Origin: Hydrogenophaga pseudoflava
GTDB lineage: Bacteria > Pseudomonadota > Gammaproteobacteria > Burkholderiales > Burkholderiaceae_C
Assembly: GCF_031020795.1 (NCBI RefSeq)
Contig: NZ_JAVHJP010000004.1
Location: 1 to 64,000, forward strand
Reading direction: 5' to 3'
Length of the DNA: 64,000 nucleotides
In this document: positions 48,626-57,207 of the stretch, piece by piece
Layout of the letters: every line of letters starts with the position of its first letter
Numbering within the stretch: position 1 is the stretch's first letter
The notes under the pieces: generated by a model
The model's input: the letters and a program-made list of their open reading frames with translations, nothing else
Databases searched by the model: none
What the model was told of the DNA's origin: nothing
Program-made: the position numbers and the translations under genes

Positions 48626-49336
48626 ATGCTCACTTCCCGTTCCGGTTCCGCGGGCCATCCGGCCTCCACGCCGCCGCAAAGCATCGAGGCCGTGCGTCGA
48701 CGGGCACGGCACCGCCTGATCGGCGCGGCCGTGCTGGTGCTGGTCGGGGTGCTGGGGTTTCCACTGTTGTTCGATACCCAGCCTCGCCCGATCGCGGTAG
48801 ACGTTCCCATAGAGATTCCCTCTCGCAACACGCCCGCGGCGCCCGCGCCCAAGTCTGAGCCTGCGGTCACCAGGCCGGCGCCTGTGGCCACGGCGCCCGT
48901 GACCACAGCCGACAGTCTGGCAGCGCGCGAAGAGGTGATCGAGCCGAAGGTCGAGGCCAAGCCGGCCGACAAGCCCGTGGAGAAGCCTTCAGACAAACCG
49001 TCCGGCGAAAAACCGCCCGCAGAGAAGCCTTCGGCCGACAAGGCCTTGGCGGAGAAGGCCACTGAAAAGCCAGCCGAAAAGCCCTCTGACAAGGCCACCA
49101 CGGGCAACGAGCGCATCGTGGTGCAGGTGGGGGCGTTCTCGGAAGTCGAGCGTGCCCGTGAAGCCCGTCTGAAGCTGGAGCGTGCCGGACTCAAGACCTA
49201 CACCCATGTGGCCGAGACGCCGCAGGGGCGTCGCATCCGGGTGCGTCTGGGTCCTTTTGCGACGCGTGCAGAGGCCGAAAAGGCGGCCGAGCGCGCCAAG
49301 GCGCTGGGTCTGTCGACGGCCTTGCTCTGGTTGTGA
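48626..49336 (+). CDS. SPOR-domain membrane protein (DedD-like)
   Basis: This 236-residue protein has a short basic cytoplasmic start and one membrane segment at about 30-50 (LIGAAVLVLVGVLGFPLLF). A Lys/Pro/Glu/Ala-rich periplasmic linker with repeated KPxEKPx units follows. The C-terminal SPOR domain at about 160-236 contains VVQVGAFSEVERAREARLKLE and GRRIRVRLGPFATRAEAEKAA. SPOR domains bind denuded glycan strands at the septum, which fits a cell-division role. Position after folC matches DedD. Confidence 0.92.
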   Translation: MLTSRSGSAGHPASTPPQSIEAVRRRARHRLIGAAVLVLVGVLGFPLLFDTQPRPIAVDVPIEIPSRNTPAAPAPKSEPAVTRPAPVATAPVTTADSLAAREEVIEPKVEAKPADKPVEKPSDKPSGEKPPAEKPSADKALAEKATEKPAEKPSDKATTGNERIVVQVGAFSEVERAREARLKLERAGLKTYTHVAETPQGRRIRVRLGPFATRAEAEKAAERAKALGLSTALLWL

Positions 49337-49367
49337 TGGCTTCGGCCCCGGGCCAGGGTGCGGCGAC

Positions 49368-49853
49368 ATGAATGCGGTGGACGGTGTGTTGCTGTTCGTG
49401 CTGCTGCTGTCGGCAGTGGTGGGCATGTGGCGGGGCCTGGTATACGAGGTGCTTTCATTGATGGCCTGGGTGGCGGCGTTCGTGCTGGCCCAGGCCTACG
49501 CGGGTGAGGTGGCGCGTCTGCTGCCGCTGGACGGGCTCTCGGCGGCGCTGCGCACGGCGGTGGCCTTTGCGCTGGTGTTCGTGGCCAGCGCGTTTGCTGG
49601 CGGTTTTGTGGCGTGGCTGGTGAAGAAGTTGGTGGCGGCCGTGGGTTTGCGTCCTATCGACCGCGTACTGGGTGGCGTGTTCGGCCTGTTGCGTGGCGTG
49701 GTGGTGCTGCTGGCGGTGGCGGTGGTCGTGGGCATGACCCCGTTCCAGTCGCAGGACGCATGGCAGGCGTCTGCGGTGGCGCGGATGCTGGGCGACAGCC
49801 TGCACACTCTGCGGCCGTTGTTGCCGGAGCCGGTGGCCCGCTACCTGACCTGA
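49368..49853 (+). CDS. cvpA: CvpA-family membrane protein
   Basis: The 161-residue protein has four membrane helices, starting MNAVDGVLLFVLLLSAVVGMWRG without a charged break. GLRPIDRVLGGVFGLLRGVV is the conserved loop. CvpA proteins lie upstream of purF in many proteobacteria, and the E. coli protein is needed for colicin V production and envelope stress tolerance. Exact function is unresolved. It ends 33 bp before purF. Confidence 0.93.
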   Translation: MNAVDGVLLFVLLLSAVVGMWRGLVYEVLSLMAWVAAFVLAQAYAGEVARLLPLDGLSAALRTAVAFALVFVASAFAGGFVAWLVKKLVAAVGLRPIDRVLGGVFGLLRGVVVLLAVAVVVGMTPFQSQDAWQASAVARMLGDSLHTLRPLLPEPVARYLT

Positions 49854-49886
49854 GTCGACAGTCTTTGTTTCGTTGAGGATCCGATC

Positions 49887-51392
49887 ATGTGTGGAATCGT
49901 GGGCGTGGTGAGCCAGGCGCCTGTCAATCAGCTGATTTACGACGCCCTGTTGCTGCTGCAGCACCGGGGACAGGATGCCGCCGGCATCGTCACCCAGCAG
50001 GGACGCAAGTTCTTCATGCACAAGGCCAAGGGCATGGTGCGCGACGTCTTCCGCACGCGCAACATGCGGGCGCTGCCGGGCAACGTGGGACTGGGCCAGG
50101 TGCGCTATCCCACCGCGGGCAATGCCTTCAGCGAGGAAGAGGCCCAACCCTTCTACGTCAATGCGCCGTTCGGCCTGGTCATGGTGCACAACGGCAACCT
50201 GACCAATGCCCAGGGCCTGAAACAGGAGCTGTTCCAGACCGACCACCGCCACATCAACACCGAGAGCGATTCCGAGGTGCTGCTCAACGTGCTTGCGCAC
50301 GAGCTGGAGAAGTCCACCCGCGGGGCCAAGCTCAAGCCGGCCGACGTGTTCGCCGCGGTGCGCGGTGTGCACCGCCGCATCAAGGGCTCGTATGCGGTGA
50401 TCGCGCTGATCGCGGGTCACGGCCTGCTGGCGTTCCGCGATGCGTATGGCATCCGTCCGCTGTGCGTGGGCCGCAACGCCGACGGTTCCGTGATGGTCGC
50501 GAGCGAGTCGGTCACGCTGGAGGGTAATGGCTTCGAGCTCGAGCGGGACGTGCAGCCGGGTGAGGCCCTGTTCATCGACCTGGAGGGCCAGGTGAGTTTC
50601 GAGCAGTGCGCGGACAAGGTCAGCCACAACCCCTGCATCTTCGAGTACGTCTACCTGGCGCGACCCGACTCGGTGCTCGACGGCATCTCGGTCTACCAGG
50701 CCCGCCTGAACTTGGGCAAGACCTTGGCCAAGCGCCTGGTCTCCACCGTGCCGCCGAGCGAGATCGACGTGGTCATTCCGATTCCCGAATCCTCGCGCCC
50801 CAGCGCCATGGAACTGGCGCAGATCCTGGGTCTTCCCTACCGCGAAGGCTTCGTGAAGAACCGCTACGTCGGCCGCACCTTCATCATGCCCGGCCAGGGC
50901 GTGCGCAAGAAGTCGGTGCGCCAGAAGCTCAACGTGATCGCCAGCGAGTTCAAGGGGCGCAACGTGCTGCTGGTGGACGACTCCATCGTGCGTGGCACCA
51001 CCTCCAAGGAGATCGTGCAGATGGCGCGCGATGCGGGCGCGCGCAAGGTCTACATGGCCAGCGCCGCGCCGCCGGTGCGCTATCCCAACGTCTACGGCAT
51101 CGACATGCCCACCGCGCAGGAACTGGTGGCGCACGACCGCACGGTCGAGCAGGTCCGCGAGCTCATCGGCTGCGACGCCCTGATCTACCAGGACGTGGAC
51201 GCCATGAAGCAGGCCATTGCCGCGCTCAACCCGCAGCTGGCGGGTTTCGACGCCTCGTGCTTCGATGGCGTGTACGTCACCGGCGACATCACGCCCGAGA
51301 CCATCGCCCGCATGAACCAGGGCCGTGACCAGACCGAAGAGGGCCAGGAGGACAGCTCGCGCCTGGCCTTGCCCAACGCCCAGACCGCCTGA
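49887..51392 (+). CDS. purF: Amidophosphoribosyltransferase
   Basis: The 501-residue enzyme starts MCGIVGVV, so removal of Met exposes the N-terminal Cys nucleophile of the glutaminase domain. The phosphoribosyltransferase domain carries VLLVDDSIVRGTTSKEIVQM, the PRPP loop. It makes phosphoribosylamine, the first step of purine synthesis. GAGGA with 8-nt spacing supports ATG 49887. Confidence 0.97.
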   Translation: MCGIVGVVSQAPVNQLIYDALLLLQHRGQDAAGIVTQQGRKFFMHKAKGMVRDVFRTRNMRALPGNVGLGQVRYPTAGNAFSEEEAQPFYVNAPFGLVMVHNGNLTNAQGLKQELFQTDHRHINTESDSEVLLNVLAHELEKSTRGAKLKPADVFAAVRGVHRRIKGSYAVIALIAGHGLLAFRDAYGIRPLCVGRNADGSVMVASESVTLEGNGFELERDVQPGEALFIDLEGQVSFEQCADKVSHNPCIFEYVYLARPDSVLDGISVYQARLNLGKTLAKRLVSTVPPSEIDVVIPIPESSRPSAMELAQILGLPYREGFVKNRYVGRTFIMPGQGVRKKSVRQKLNVIASEFKGRNVLLVDDSIVRGTTSKEIVQMARDAGARKVYMASAAPPVRYPNVYGIDMPTAQELVAHDRTVEQVRELIGCDALIYQDVDAMKQAIAALNPQLAGFDASCFDGVYVTGDITPETIARMNQGRDQTEEGQEDSSRLALPNAQTA

Positions 51393-51398
51393 TCCGTC

Positions 51399-52613
51399 AT
51401 GTCATCGAACCTGAAACCCGGCGACGCCCTGCACCGCGAAACCCTGGCGGTGCGGCTGGCCACCGAGCGCAGCCAGTACGGCGAAAACTCCGAAGCCCTG
51501 TACCTGACCAGCGGGTATGTGCAGCCTTCCGCCGAAGACTCCGCGCGCCGTTTTGCCGGCGAGGACGATGGCTACACCTATGGCCGCTCCGGCAACCCGA
51601 CAGTCACCAGTTTCGAGTTGCGTCTGGCCGCCATGGAAGGCGCTGAGGCCTGCATGGCCACTGCGTCCGGCATGGCCGCCGTCATGCTGATGTGCTTCAG
51701 CCTGCTCAGGGCGGGTGACCACGTCATCATCTCGCAGTCCATGTTCGGCTCCACGCTCAAGCTGGTCGGCTCAGAGTTCGCCCGCTTCGGCGTCGAGACC
51801 TCGGTGGTGCCACAGACCGATCTGGCAGCCTGGCGTGCGGCCATGCGGCCGACCACCCGGCTGCTCTTTGCCGAAACGCCCACCAACCCGCTGGGCGAGG
51901 TGTGCGACATCCAGGCGCTGGCCGATCTGGCCCACAACGCCGGCGCGCTGCTGGCCGTGGACAACTGCTTCGCCACGCCGGCGCTGCAGCGTCCCATTGC
52001 GCTGGGGGCCGACATCGTCATGCACTCGGGCACCAAGTACCTCGATGGTCAGGGCCGTGTGATGGCCGGCGCTCTGTGCGCTCGCGAAGCCATGGTGCGT
52101 GAGAAATTCCTGCCGGTGCAGAAGAACTCCGGCATGGTGCTCTCGCCGTTCAACGCGTGGGTGGTGCTCAAGGGGCTGGAAACGCTGGACCTGCGCATGA
52201 AGGCGCAGAGTGCGCAGACGCTGGCGCTGGCGCACTGGCTGGAGGCTCACCCCGCCGTGGGTCGTGTGTACTACCCGGGTCTGGCCAGCCACCCTCAGCA
52301 CGAACTGGCCATGCGCCAGATGAACGGCATCGGTGGTGCGGTGCTGTCATTCGATGTGAAAGCCACCGGCCCTGAGCAGGCGCGCCAGCGCGCCTTCCAT
52401 GTGCTCGATGCGCTGCAGGTGCTGTCACTCTGTACGAATCTTGGCGACACCAAGACCCTGTGCACCCATCCGGCCAGCACCTCGCATGGCAAGCTATCCG
52501 AAGCGCAGCGCCAGGCCGCCGGCATCGGTCAGGGCCTGATCCGCGTGGCCGTTGGCCTTGAACATCTGGACGACATCCGCGCCGACCTGGACCGCGGCTT
52601 GTCCAGTTTCTGA
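51399..52613 (+). CDS. metZ: O-succinylhomoserine sulfhydrylase
   Basis: The 404-residue PLP enzyme of the Cys/Met-metabolism family has TYGRSGNPTV near the start, the Schiff-base Lys in SGTKYLDGQGR and C-terminal SLGD-type NLGDTKTLCTHPASTSH. It makes homocysteine from O-succinylhomoserine and sulfide. The VYPSAE-like LTSGYVQPSAEDSARRF start and placement after purF fit MetZ. MetB or O-acetylhomoserine specificity cannot be fully excluded. It starts 6 bp after purF. Confidence 0.93.
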   Translation: MSSNLKPGDALHRETLAVRLATERSQYGENSEALYLTSGYVQPSAEDSARRFAGEDDGYTYGRSGNPTVTSFELRLAAMEGAEACMATASGMAAVMLMCFSLLRAGDHVIISQSMFGSTLKLVGSEFARFGVETSVVPQTDLAAWRAAMRPTTRLLFAETPTNPLGEVCDIQALADLAHNAGALLAVDNCFATPALQRPIALGADIVMHSGTKYLDGQGRVMAGALCAREAMVREKFLPVQKNSGMVLSPFNAWVVLKGLETLDLRMKAQSAQTLALAHWLEAHPAVGRVYYPGLASHPQHELAMRQMNGIGGAVLSFDVKATGPEQARQRAFHVLDALQVLSLCTNLGDTKTLCTHPASTSHGKLSEAQRQAAGIGQGLIRVAVGLEHLDDIRADLDRGLSSF

Positions 52614-52628
52614 CTCTTCTTTTTTTCC

Positions 52629-54011
52629 ATGACCGTCCGCACCCGATTCGCGCCGTCGCCCACCGGCTTCATCCACCTGGGCAACATCCGCTCCGCGCTC
52701 TACCCCTGGGCTTTCGCCCGCGCCACCGGCGGCACCTTCATCCTGCGCATCGAAGACACCGACCTGGAGCGATCGACCCAGGCGGCGGTGGACGTGATCA
52801 TCGAGGGCATGCAGTGGCTGGGCCTGGACCACGACGAGGGCCCGTTCTATCAGATGCAACGCATGGACCGCTACAAGGCGGTGCTGGCCGAGATGCTGTC
52901 CCAGGGCTTGGTCTACCCCTGCTACATGAGTGTCGAGGAACTCGACGCGCTGCGGGAACGCCAGATGGCCAACAAGGAGAAGCCCCGTTACGACGGCACC
53001 TGGCGCCCGGAACCGGGCAAGACCTTGCCCGCGATCCCTGAAGGCGTGAAGCCCGTGCTTCGCTTCAAGAACCCGCAGGGCGGGTCTGTGGTCTGGGAAG
53101 ACAAGGTCAAGGGCCGTGTCGAGTTCAGCAACGAAGAACTCGACGACCTGGTGATCGCACGTCCTGACGGCACGCCGACGTACAACTTCTGTGTGGTGGT
53201 CGACGACATCGACATGGCCATCACGCATGTGATCCGCGGCGACGACCACGTCAATAACACGCCACGCCAGATCAACATCTTCCGCGCCCTGGGCAAGGAG
53301 CCGCCGGTCTACGCCCACCTGCCCACCGTGCTCAACGAGCAGGGCGAGAAGATGAGCAAGCGCAACGGTGCCAAGCCGGTGACTCAGTACCGCGATGAAG
53401 GCTATCTGCCCGACGCAATGGTGAACTACCTGGCGCGCCTGGGCTGGAGCCACGGTGACGACGAGATCTTCAGCCGCGAGCAATTCCTGGGGTGGTTCAA
53501 CCTGGACCACCTGGGCAGCAGTGCTGGTCGCTTCGACGAGGCCAAGCTTCGCTGGGTGAATGCGCAACATCTCAAGGCCATGGACGACGCCGAGCTCTCG
53601 GTCCTGGTGACTGAGCAGCTCACCAAGCTCGGCATCACGGCCGACGAGCGCTTGCCTCGCATCTGCGGCCTGTTCAAGGACCGCTGCGACACCACGGTGG
53701 CGCTGGCCGGCTGGGCCGCGGCGTTCTACACCGATGTGACGCCTTCGGAGGCCGAGCGCACGCAGCACATCACCGACGCCATTCGCCCCGCATTGCAGAC
53801 GCTGGCGGCCAAGCTGGCCGACTGCACCTGGGACAAGGCCAGCCTTTCGGCCGCGATCAAGGAAACCATCACCGCCCACGGTCTGAAAATGCCGCAACTG
53901 GCGATGCCGGTGCGCGTGCTGGTGATGGGCACCGCTCAGACACCATCGCTGGATGCGGTGCTGGAACTGCAAAATCGCCAAACAATTTTGGCGAGGTTGC
54001 AGAAGGCCTGA
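52629..54011 (+). CDS. gltX: Glutamyl-tRNA synthetase
   Basis: The 460-residue class I synthetase has the HIGH-type motif [13 protein letters not shown] at the N-terminus and KMSKR in [11 protein letters not shown] near residue 240. It charges tRNA-Glu. A tRNA-Glu gene lies only 220 bp downstream in the tRNA cluster. No clear ribosome site precedes the ATG, which follows a T-rich stretch after metZ. Confidence 0.97.
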   Translation: MTVRTRFAPSPTGFIHLGNIRSALYPWAFARATGGTFILRIEDTDLERSTQAAVDVIIEGMQWLGLDHDEGPFYQMQRMDRYKAVLAEMLSQGLVYPCYMSVEELDALRERQMANKEKPRYDGTWRPEPGKTLPAIPEGVKPVLRFKNPQGGSVVWEDKVKGRVEFSNEELDDLVIARPDGTPTYNFCVVVDDIDMAITHVIRGDDHVNNTPRQINIFRALGKEPPVYAHLPTVLNEQGEKMSKRNGAKPVTQYRDEGYLPDAMVNYLARLGWSHGDDEIFSREQFLGWFNLDHLGSSAGRFDEAKLRWVNAQHLKAMDDAELSVLVTEQLTKLGITADERLPRICGLFKDRCDTTVALAGWAAAFYTDVTPSEAERTQHITDAIRPALQTLAAKLADCTWDKASLSAAIKETITAHGLKMPQLAMPVRVLVMGTAQTPSLDAVLELQNRQTILARLQKA

Positions 54012-54026
54012 AAAATGGTCTATAAT
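53997..54026 (+). promoter_or_regulatory. Promoter of the tRNA-Ala gene
   Basis: TTGCAG (53997-54002) and a perfect TATAAT (54021-54026) lie 18 bp apart, with the -35 box inside the last codons of gltX. The tRNA begins about 65 bp past the expected start of transcription. Confidence 0.75.
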
Positions 54027-54097
54027 TTGAGTCTTGCTGATTCGCACTGAGTTGTTCGCAACAAAGCAAAAGTCGGCATCCCAGAAATGGATTTCGT

Positions 54098-54173
<76 letters not shown>

Positions 54174-54204
54174 AAAATTGAAGAATTGGGCAGCGTGGTT
54201 TTGC

Positions 54205-54210
54205 TATAAT
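54205..54210 (+). promoter_or_regulatory. -10 box ahead of tRNA-Glu
   Basis: A perfect TATAAT lies 24 bp upstream of the tRNA-Glu 5' end. No well-spaced -35 box is visible (TTGAAG is 21 bp away), so it may be a weak or factor-dependent promoter in addition to read-through from tRNA-Ala. Confidence 0.55.
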
Positions 54211-54233
54211 GCACAGTTCGGTTCTTAGGTTTT

Positions 54234-54309
54234 GACCCTATCGTCTAGAGGCCTAGGACATCACCCTTTCACGGTGAGTACCGGGGTTCGAATCCCCGTA
54301 GGGTCGCCA
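54234..54309 (+). tRNA. tRNA-Glu (anticodon TTC)
   Basis: A 76-nt cloverleaf begins GACCCTATCGTCTAG, with anticodon loop CTTTCAC, T-arm GGGGTTCGAATCCCC and an end pairing TAGGGTC plus GCCA. It reads GAA/GAG. Confidence 0.97.
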
Positions 54310-54363
54310 AGTTTGTGGCACTTGGTCTGTTGCGACAGCAGCAGACGAAAGCTGCACCACTGC

Positions 54364-54440
54364 GGAGTGGTAGTTCAGTTGGTTAGAATACCGGCCTGTC
54401 ACGCCGGGGGTCGCGGGTTCGAGCCCCGTCCACTCCGCCA
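54364..54440 (+). tRNA. tRNA-Asp (anticodon GTC)
   Basis: A 77-nt cloverleaf begins GGAGTGGTAGTTCAGTTGG. Anticodon loop is CTGTCAC and T-arm GGGTTCGAGCCCC, ending CACTCCGCCA. The last chromosomal gene before the phage integrase, its 3' end is the likely integration site. Confidence 0.97.
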
Positions 54441-54457
54441 AAATCTGTAGTCAGATC

Positions 54458-54489
54458 AACGGGTTACACGCTTCGGCTTGTAGCCCGTT
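54458..54489. terminator. Hairpin downstream of tRNA-Asp
   Basis: AACGGGTTACA (54458-54468) and TGTAGCCCGTT (54479-54489) form an 11-bp stem with one G-U pair and a 10-nt loop. On the plus strand GTGGTTTTTGG follows, so it can end transcription of the tRNA operon. It may also cap transcription leaving the integrase on the other strand. Confidence 0.65.
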
Positions 54490-54492
54490 GTG

Positions 54493-54525
54493 GTTTTTGG
54501 AATCTGATTTCTCGTTTTTGGAATC
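54493..54525. repeat. Direct repeats between tRNA-Asp and integrase (possible arm sites)
   Basis: GTTTTTGGAATC occurs at 54493-54504 and again at 54514-54525, 21 bp apart (two helical turns). It lies between the presumed att core in tRNA-Asp and the integrase stop codon. Spacing and position suit integrase arm-type binding sites, which is an inference. Confidence 0.45.
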
Positions 54526-54529
54526 AGGC

Positions 54530-55627
54530 TCACCGAGCCGGTGTCGCTTTCTTGAACTGTCTCCGGTCGTAGTGCTGGCCCAGCATCCGGTCGCTCGTGT
54601 GGCCGAGCGCGTCCTTGGCGTCGGCGTGCCCGGCCGTCAGCTTGTCGGTCGCACCCTTGGGCCGGCAGTCCTGCAGGCTGAACCTCTGGAACTTCACCCG
54701 GCGCTCGGCGGCCACCTTCTCGCAGTCCTGCATCAGGTCGTCCAGCACAGCTTTCCAGCCGCCCTTCGTGTACCGCTGGCCCTTCATATTGCCGAACAGG
54801 TAGATCGTGCCGGCGACGTGGTGCCGCTTGATCTGCAGGGCCTCGGTGATGGTGGCGCGCAGCTCTGGCGTCCACTCGATCAGCACCGGGGGCTTGTCCT
54901 TGTTCTTGCCGTCCTGCCAGACCACGCCGGCTTCTGTGACCGCATCCCGGGTGATACCGCGCACCTCGACCGACCGGCGCACGCACAGGTAGGCCGTGCG
55001 CAGCGCCAAGGCCACCAGGTGCCGGGTGCCACCCTTGGCGCGGCCGACCTCCAGAGCCAGAGCGAGATCCGCGTCCGTGACGTAGTGCTTTGACGACACG
55101 GTCTTGTTCTTGCGGATGCCGGCCAGCGGGTTGGCGGTGATCACCCCATTGCGCACCCCGAACTCCAGGATGACCTGCAGCAGTGAGATTTCCTTGTTGC
55201 CCTTCGCCGCGCGCTTGGCCTGCACGCAGGCATCAAGGTAGGCGTAGCCGTCCGTCTTGGTGATGTCGCCCGGGGCCATGTGGCCGAACGCCTTCTTCAA
55301 GTTCGCGGCCTCGCGCCGGTTCTCGGTCAGCGTGGAATCAGCGCGCCGGTTAGGGTCCCCGGCCGGCATGGCATCCTGGGCCTTGAACCACGCGTCGATC
55401 AGATCCTCGGTGGCTCCGGTCGCGGACACGCCAGCGCCGATCTGGGCCGCCTCGGTGATGGCGCGGCGGCGGTGCTCGGCGATCTGGGCCGCGTCGTCGG
55501 CCGGGCACGAGTACCGGAACGCCCACTTCCCATTCGGCAGTTTGTAGCCGATGGAGTAGACGCGGGCGCCATTGCGCTCGTAGACCCGGAAGGGAAGGCC
55601 GTCCGGTTTGTCGCGGCGTCGGATCAT
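54530..55627 (-). CDS. int: Tyrosine recombinase / phage integrase
   Basis: The 365-residue integrase has an N-terminal arm/core-binding part (1-170) and a catalytic domain. Visible catalytic residues are R218 in CVRRSVEVRG, a Lys in the GKNKDK turn (241-245), R322 in LQDCRPKG, H343 in LGHTSDRM and nucleophile Y353 in QHYDRR. The first residue of the usual HxxR box is Gln (Q319) instead of His. Gene orientation toward tRNA-Asp, 90 bp away, marks that tRNA as the attachment gene. Its start overlaps the stop of the DUF4224 gene (ATGA). Confidence 0.93.
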   Translation of the reverse strand: MIRRRDKPDGLPFRVYERNGARVYSIGYKLPNGKWAFRYSCPADDAAQIAEHRRRAITEAAQIGAGVSATGATEDLIDAWFKAQDAMPAGDPNRRADSTLTENRREAANLKKAFGHMAPGDITKTDGYAYLDACVQAKRAAKGNKEISLLQVILEFGVRNGVITANPLAGIRKNKTVSSKHYVTDADLALALEVGRAKGGTRHLVALALRTAYLCVRRSVEVRGITRDAVTEAGVVWQDGKNKDKPPVLIEWTPELRATITEALQIKRHHVAGTIYLFGNMKGQRYTKGGWKAVLDDLMQDCEKVAAERRVKFQRFSLQDCRPKGATDKLTAGHADAKDALGHTSDRMLGQHYDRRQFKKATPAR

Positions 55628-55854
55628 GCTGCTTTCCTCAAGAAGGCGACGTTCACTGCGGGCTTGGCCGGCGCCTGTGCTCCGAATTCACCCCGGCACA
55701 CGGCATCGTAGTGCGGGCGCTCCAGCACTACTTTGCCCTGCCGGTTTCGATAGGCCCGAGTGAACCCGCGTTCGTGCAACGTCTGCAGCTGGCGCGACGG
55801 GGTGCGATAGCCCGTGATGGCTTCGATCTCTGAGTCGCTGAGTTGGGTTGTCAT
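55624..55854 (-). CDS. DUF4224-domain protein
   Basis: The 76-residue protein has LSDSEIEAITGYRTPSRQLQTL at the N-terminus and ERGFTRAYRNRQGKVVLER in the middle, the DUF4224 pattern. Members sit directly upstream of phage integrases and are thought to be small DNA-binding excision or regulatory factors. The four-base overlap with int supports a shared function such as recombination directionality. Confidence 0.9.
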   Translation of the reverse strand: MTTQLSDSEIEAITGYRTPSRQLQTLHERGFTRAYRNRQGKVVLERPHYDAVCRGEFGAQAPAKPAVNVAFLRKAA

Positions 55855-55867
55855 CGCGTTCCTTCGG

Positions 55868-56410
55868 TCATCGCAGGAGGCCTGCGAAGGGGTTGGCCAT
55901 GCGGAATCGACCGCGCTTGCCGTTGCGGTAGGCCGACACCAGGGACTGGTCGACGCCGAGGTCCTTGCCGATGGACACCCCAGACTCCGTGCTGCCCATG
56001 ATTCGCATGTAGGCGTCGTCGCTGATCTTCCCGAGCTTGCGGATCTGGGTGGCCGAGATCTTGGCGGCCCGCGCTGCCTGGTTGGTGTTCTTGCGCGACC
56101 GCTCCAGCATCTTGGCCTTCGGCAGCTCTTTGGTGTGCTCAGGGTTCACGCATGCTGTGTTCTCGCAGCTTGTGCTGGCGACGCGATTGGTGCGGGCAGG
56201 CTTGCCCTTCCATTCGAGGATCAGCGCACGCACAGGCCGGCGCTCGCCTCGATGGCGCATCATGGGCACCCCGCCGCTCGTGAATGGGCCGTGCCACTCC
56301 CAGCAGGCGCCACACTCTTTGCTCCTGGCCTTGATGGCTTCCAACAGGTAGGGTCCCGACAGCTTTTCGGGCGGCCCGATGAAGTCCTTCTTCCTTGGTC
56401 TTGCGCTCAT
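55868..56410 (-). CDS. HNH-like zinc-binding phage protein with C-terminal HTH
   Basis: The 180-residue protein has an N-terminal half with C33/C36 in ECGACWEW. CENTACVNPEHTKEL near 82-96 follows, the Cys/His pattern of HNH-type homing-nuclease-like proteins of phages. The C-terminal half has a likely helix-turn-helix (GVSIGKDLGVDQSLVSAYRN). It may be a DNA-binding or nicking enzyme; activity is not proven. Its start overlaps the next upstream gene (ATGA). Confidence 0.75.
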   Translation of the reverse strand: MSARPRKKDFIGPPEKLSGPYLLEAIKARSKECGACWEWHGPFTSGGVPMMRHRGERRPVRALILEWKGKPARTNRVASTSCENTACVNPEHTKELPKAKMLERSRKNTNQAARAAKISATQIRKLGKISDDAYMRIMGSTESGVSIGKDLGVDQSLVSAYRNGKRGRFRMANPFAGLLR

Positions 56411-56610
56411 TTCCTGTGCTCACATCCCGCGCACTGCGGGTCGTTGGGGTTGTGCTTCGTGTACTGGCAGTCGGTGGTCATGACGTGCGGGACCTTGACC
56501 ATCCGAGGCGTGCGCGTGTCTGCGTCCGGACGGCTGGCGGTGTAGCCGTCCAGGGCCATGTGCCACTCGCGGAAGGGTGGGCGGTTGTGACAGCCGTGCG
56601 CCTTGCTCAA
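56407..56610 (-). CDS. Small phage protein with C-terminal Cys pair
   Basis: The best start is TTG 56610: GGAG lies 7 nt upstream and the codon overlaps the upstream stop (TTGA). This gives 67 residues. The C-terminus DCQYTKHNPNDPQCAGCEHRK is split by acidic residues and has three Cys that could bind zinc with His. I recognise no family. A longer reading from 56709 would lie wholly inside the previous gene and is unlikely. Confidence 0.55.
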   Translation of the reverse strand: MSKAHGCHNRPPFREWHMALDGYTASRPDADTRTPRMVKVPHVMTTDCQYTKHNPNDPQCAGCEHRK

Positions 56611-56879
56611 AACGGAACTCCGTCGCAGTCGTCGGCGCACTCGCCGCGCTTGCCGCAGGCCGGGCACGGCTTCGGGCGCCAGCTTTCCAGCAGCTTCCAC
56701 TTGACCCACCGAAGGCGCTCGACCATCCGAAGGTGCCGTGTGTCGCCCACGCGGTCGGAGTAGGTCGTGTCAGGAGCTCCGCACCGCTCGCAGGGCATCG
56801 TCCCGCTGCCGTGGTGCTCGGCTTCGTAGATCGGACTGCACCCGAACCACCAGCAGATCGCCTTGGAAATCAGCTTCAT
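56607..56879 (-). CDS. Small zinc-ribbon phage protein
   Basis: The 90-residue protein starts MKLISKAICWWFGCSP. It has one CxxC ribbon (MPCERCGAP) and a second CxxC pair near the end (KPCPACGKRGECADDC). The two CxxC knuckles and Trp/Arg-rich middle suggest nucleic-acid binding. It overlaps the gene on each side by a few bases, typical of this operon. No function is known. Confidence 0.75.
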   Translation of the reverse strand: MKLISKAICWWFGCSPIYEAEHHGSGTMPCERCGAPDTTYSDRVGDTRHLRMVERLRWVKWKLLESWRPKPCPACGKRGECADDCDGVPF

Positions 56880-56953
56880 TCGGTCCTCATCAACAGGTTG
56901 AGCGCCCAGTCCGCAGCCTTGCGGAAGCGCGGTTTCTCAGTCGGGTGGCTCAT
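56876..56953 (-). CDS. 25-residue mini-gene in the phage operon
   Basis: ATG 56953 overlaps the stop of the preceding gene (ATGA). The frame MSHPTEKPRFRKAADWALNL then LMRTE ends in a TGA overlapping the next ATG. Overlaps at both ends are the same as for its neighbours, the main reason to accept it. It is a basic amphipathic helix in appearance. It may serve mostly to couple translation. Confidence 0.55.
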   Translation of the reverse strand: MSHPTEKPRFRKAADWALNLLMRTE

Positions 56954-57207
56954 GCAGACTTGCATCTGCTTTCCCTCCAGTCCTTGACGCGCTGCCGGGC
57001 CTGCTGCATGCGTGCAAGAGCCTGCTCACCGTGGCCGAACAGCTCACACAGGCGCGACAGTTCTTCGATGGCGTCAAGCAACGGGCTTTCCGGTGGCGGC
57101 TGTAACCCCATGCGGCCGCGGTTGCTGTAGTTCACTTCCATCTTGTAGCCGTCGCTGCTGGTGTAGTTGATGGTCACGCTGCTGCGTTTGATGGTCGGAT
57201 CGCTCAT
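56950..57207 (-). CDS. Small phage protein, unknown function
   Basis: The 85-residue protein has an N-terminal part with beta-strand alternation (SSVTINYTSSDGYKMEVNYS). The C-terminal part is helical (LDAIEELSRLCELFGHGEQALARMQQARQ), possibly a short coiled coil. It starts in the stop of the gene at 57204 (ATGA). I recognise no family. Confidence 0.75.
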   Translation of the reverse strand: MSDPTIKRSSVTINYTSSDGYKMEVNYSNRGRMGLQPPPESPLLDAIEELSRLCELFGHGEQALARMQQARQRVKDWRESRCKSA

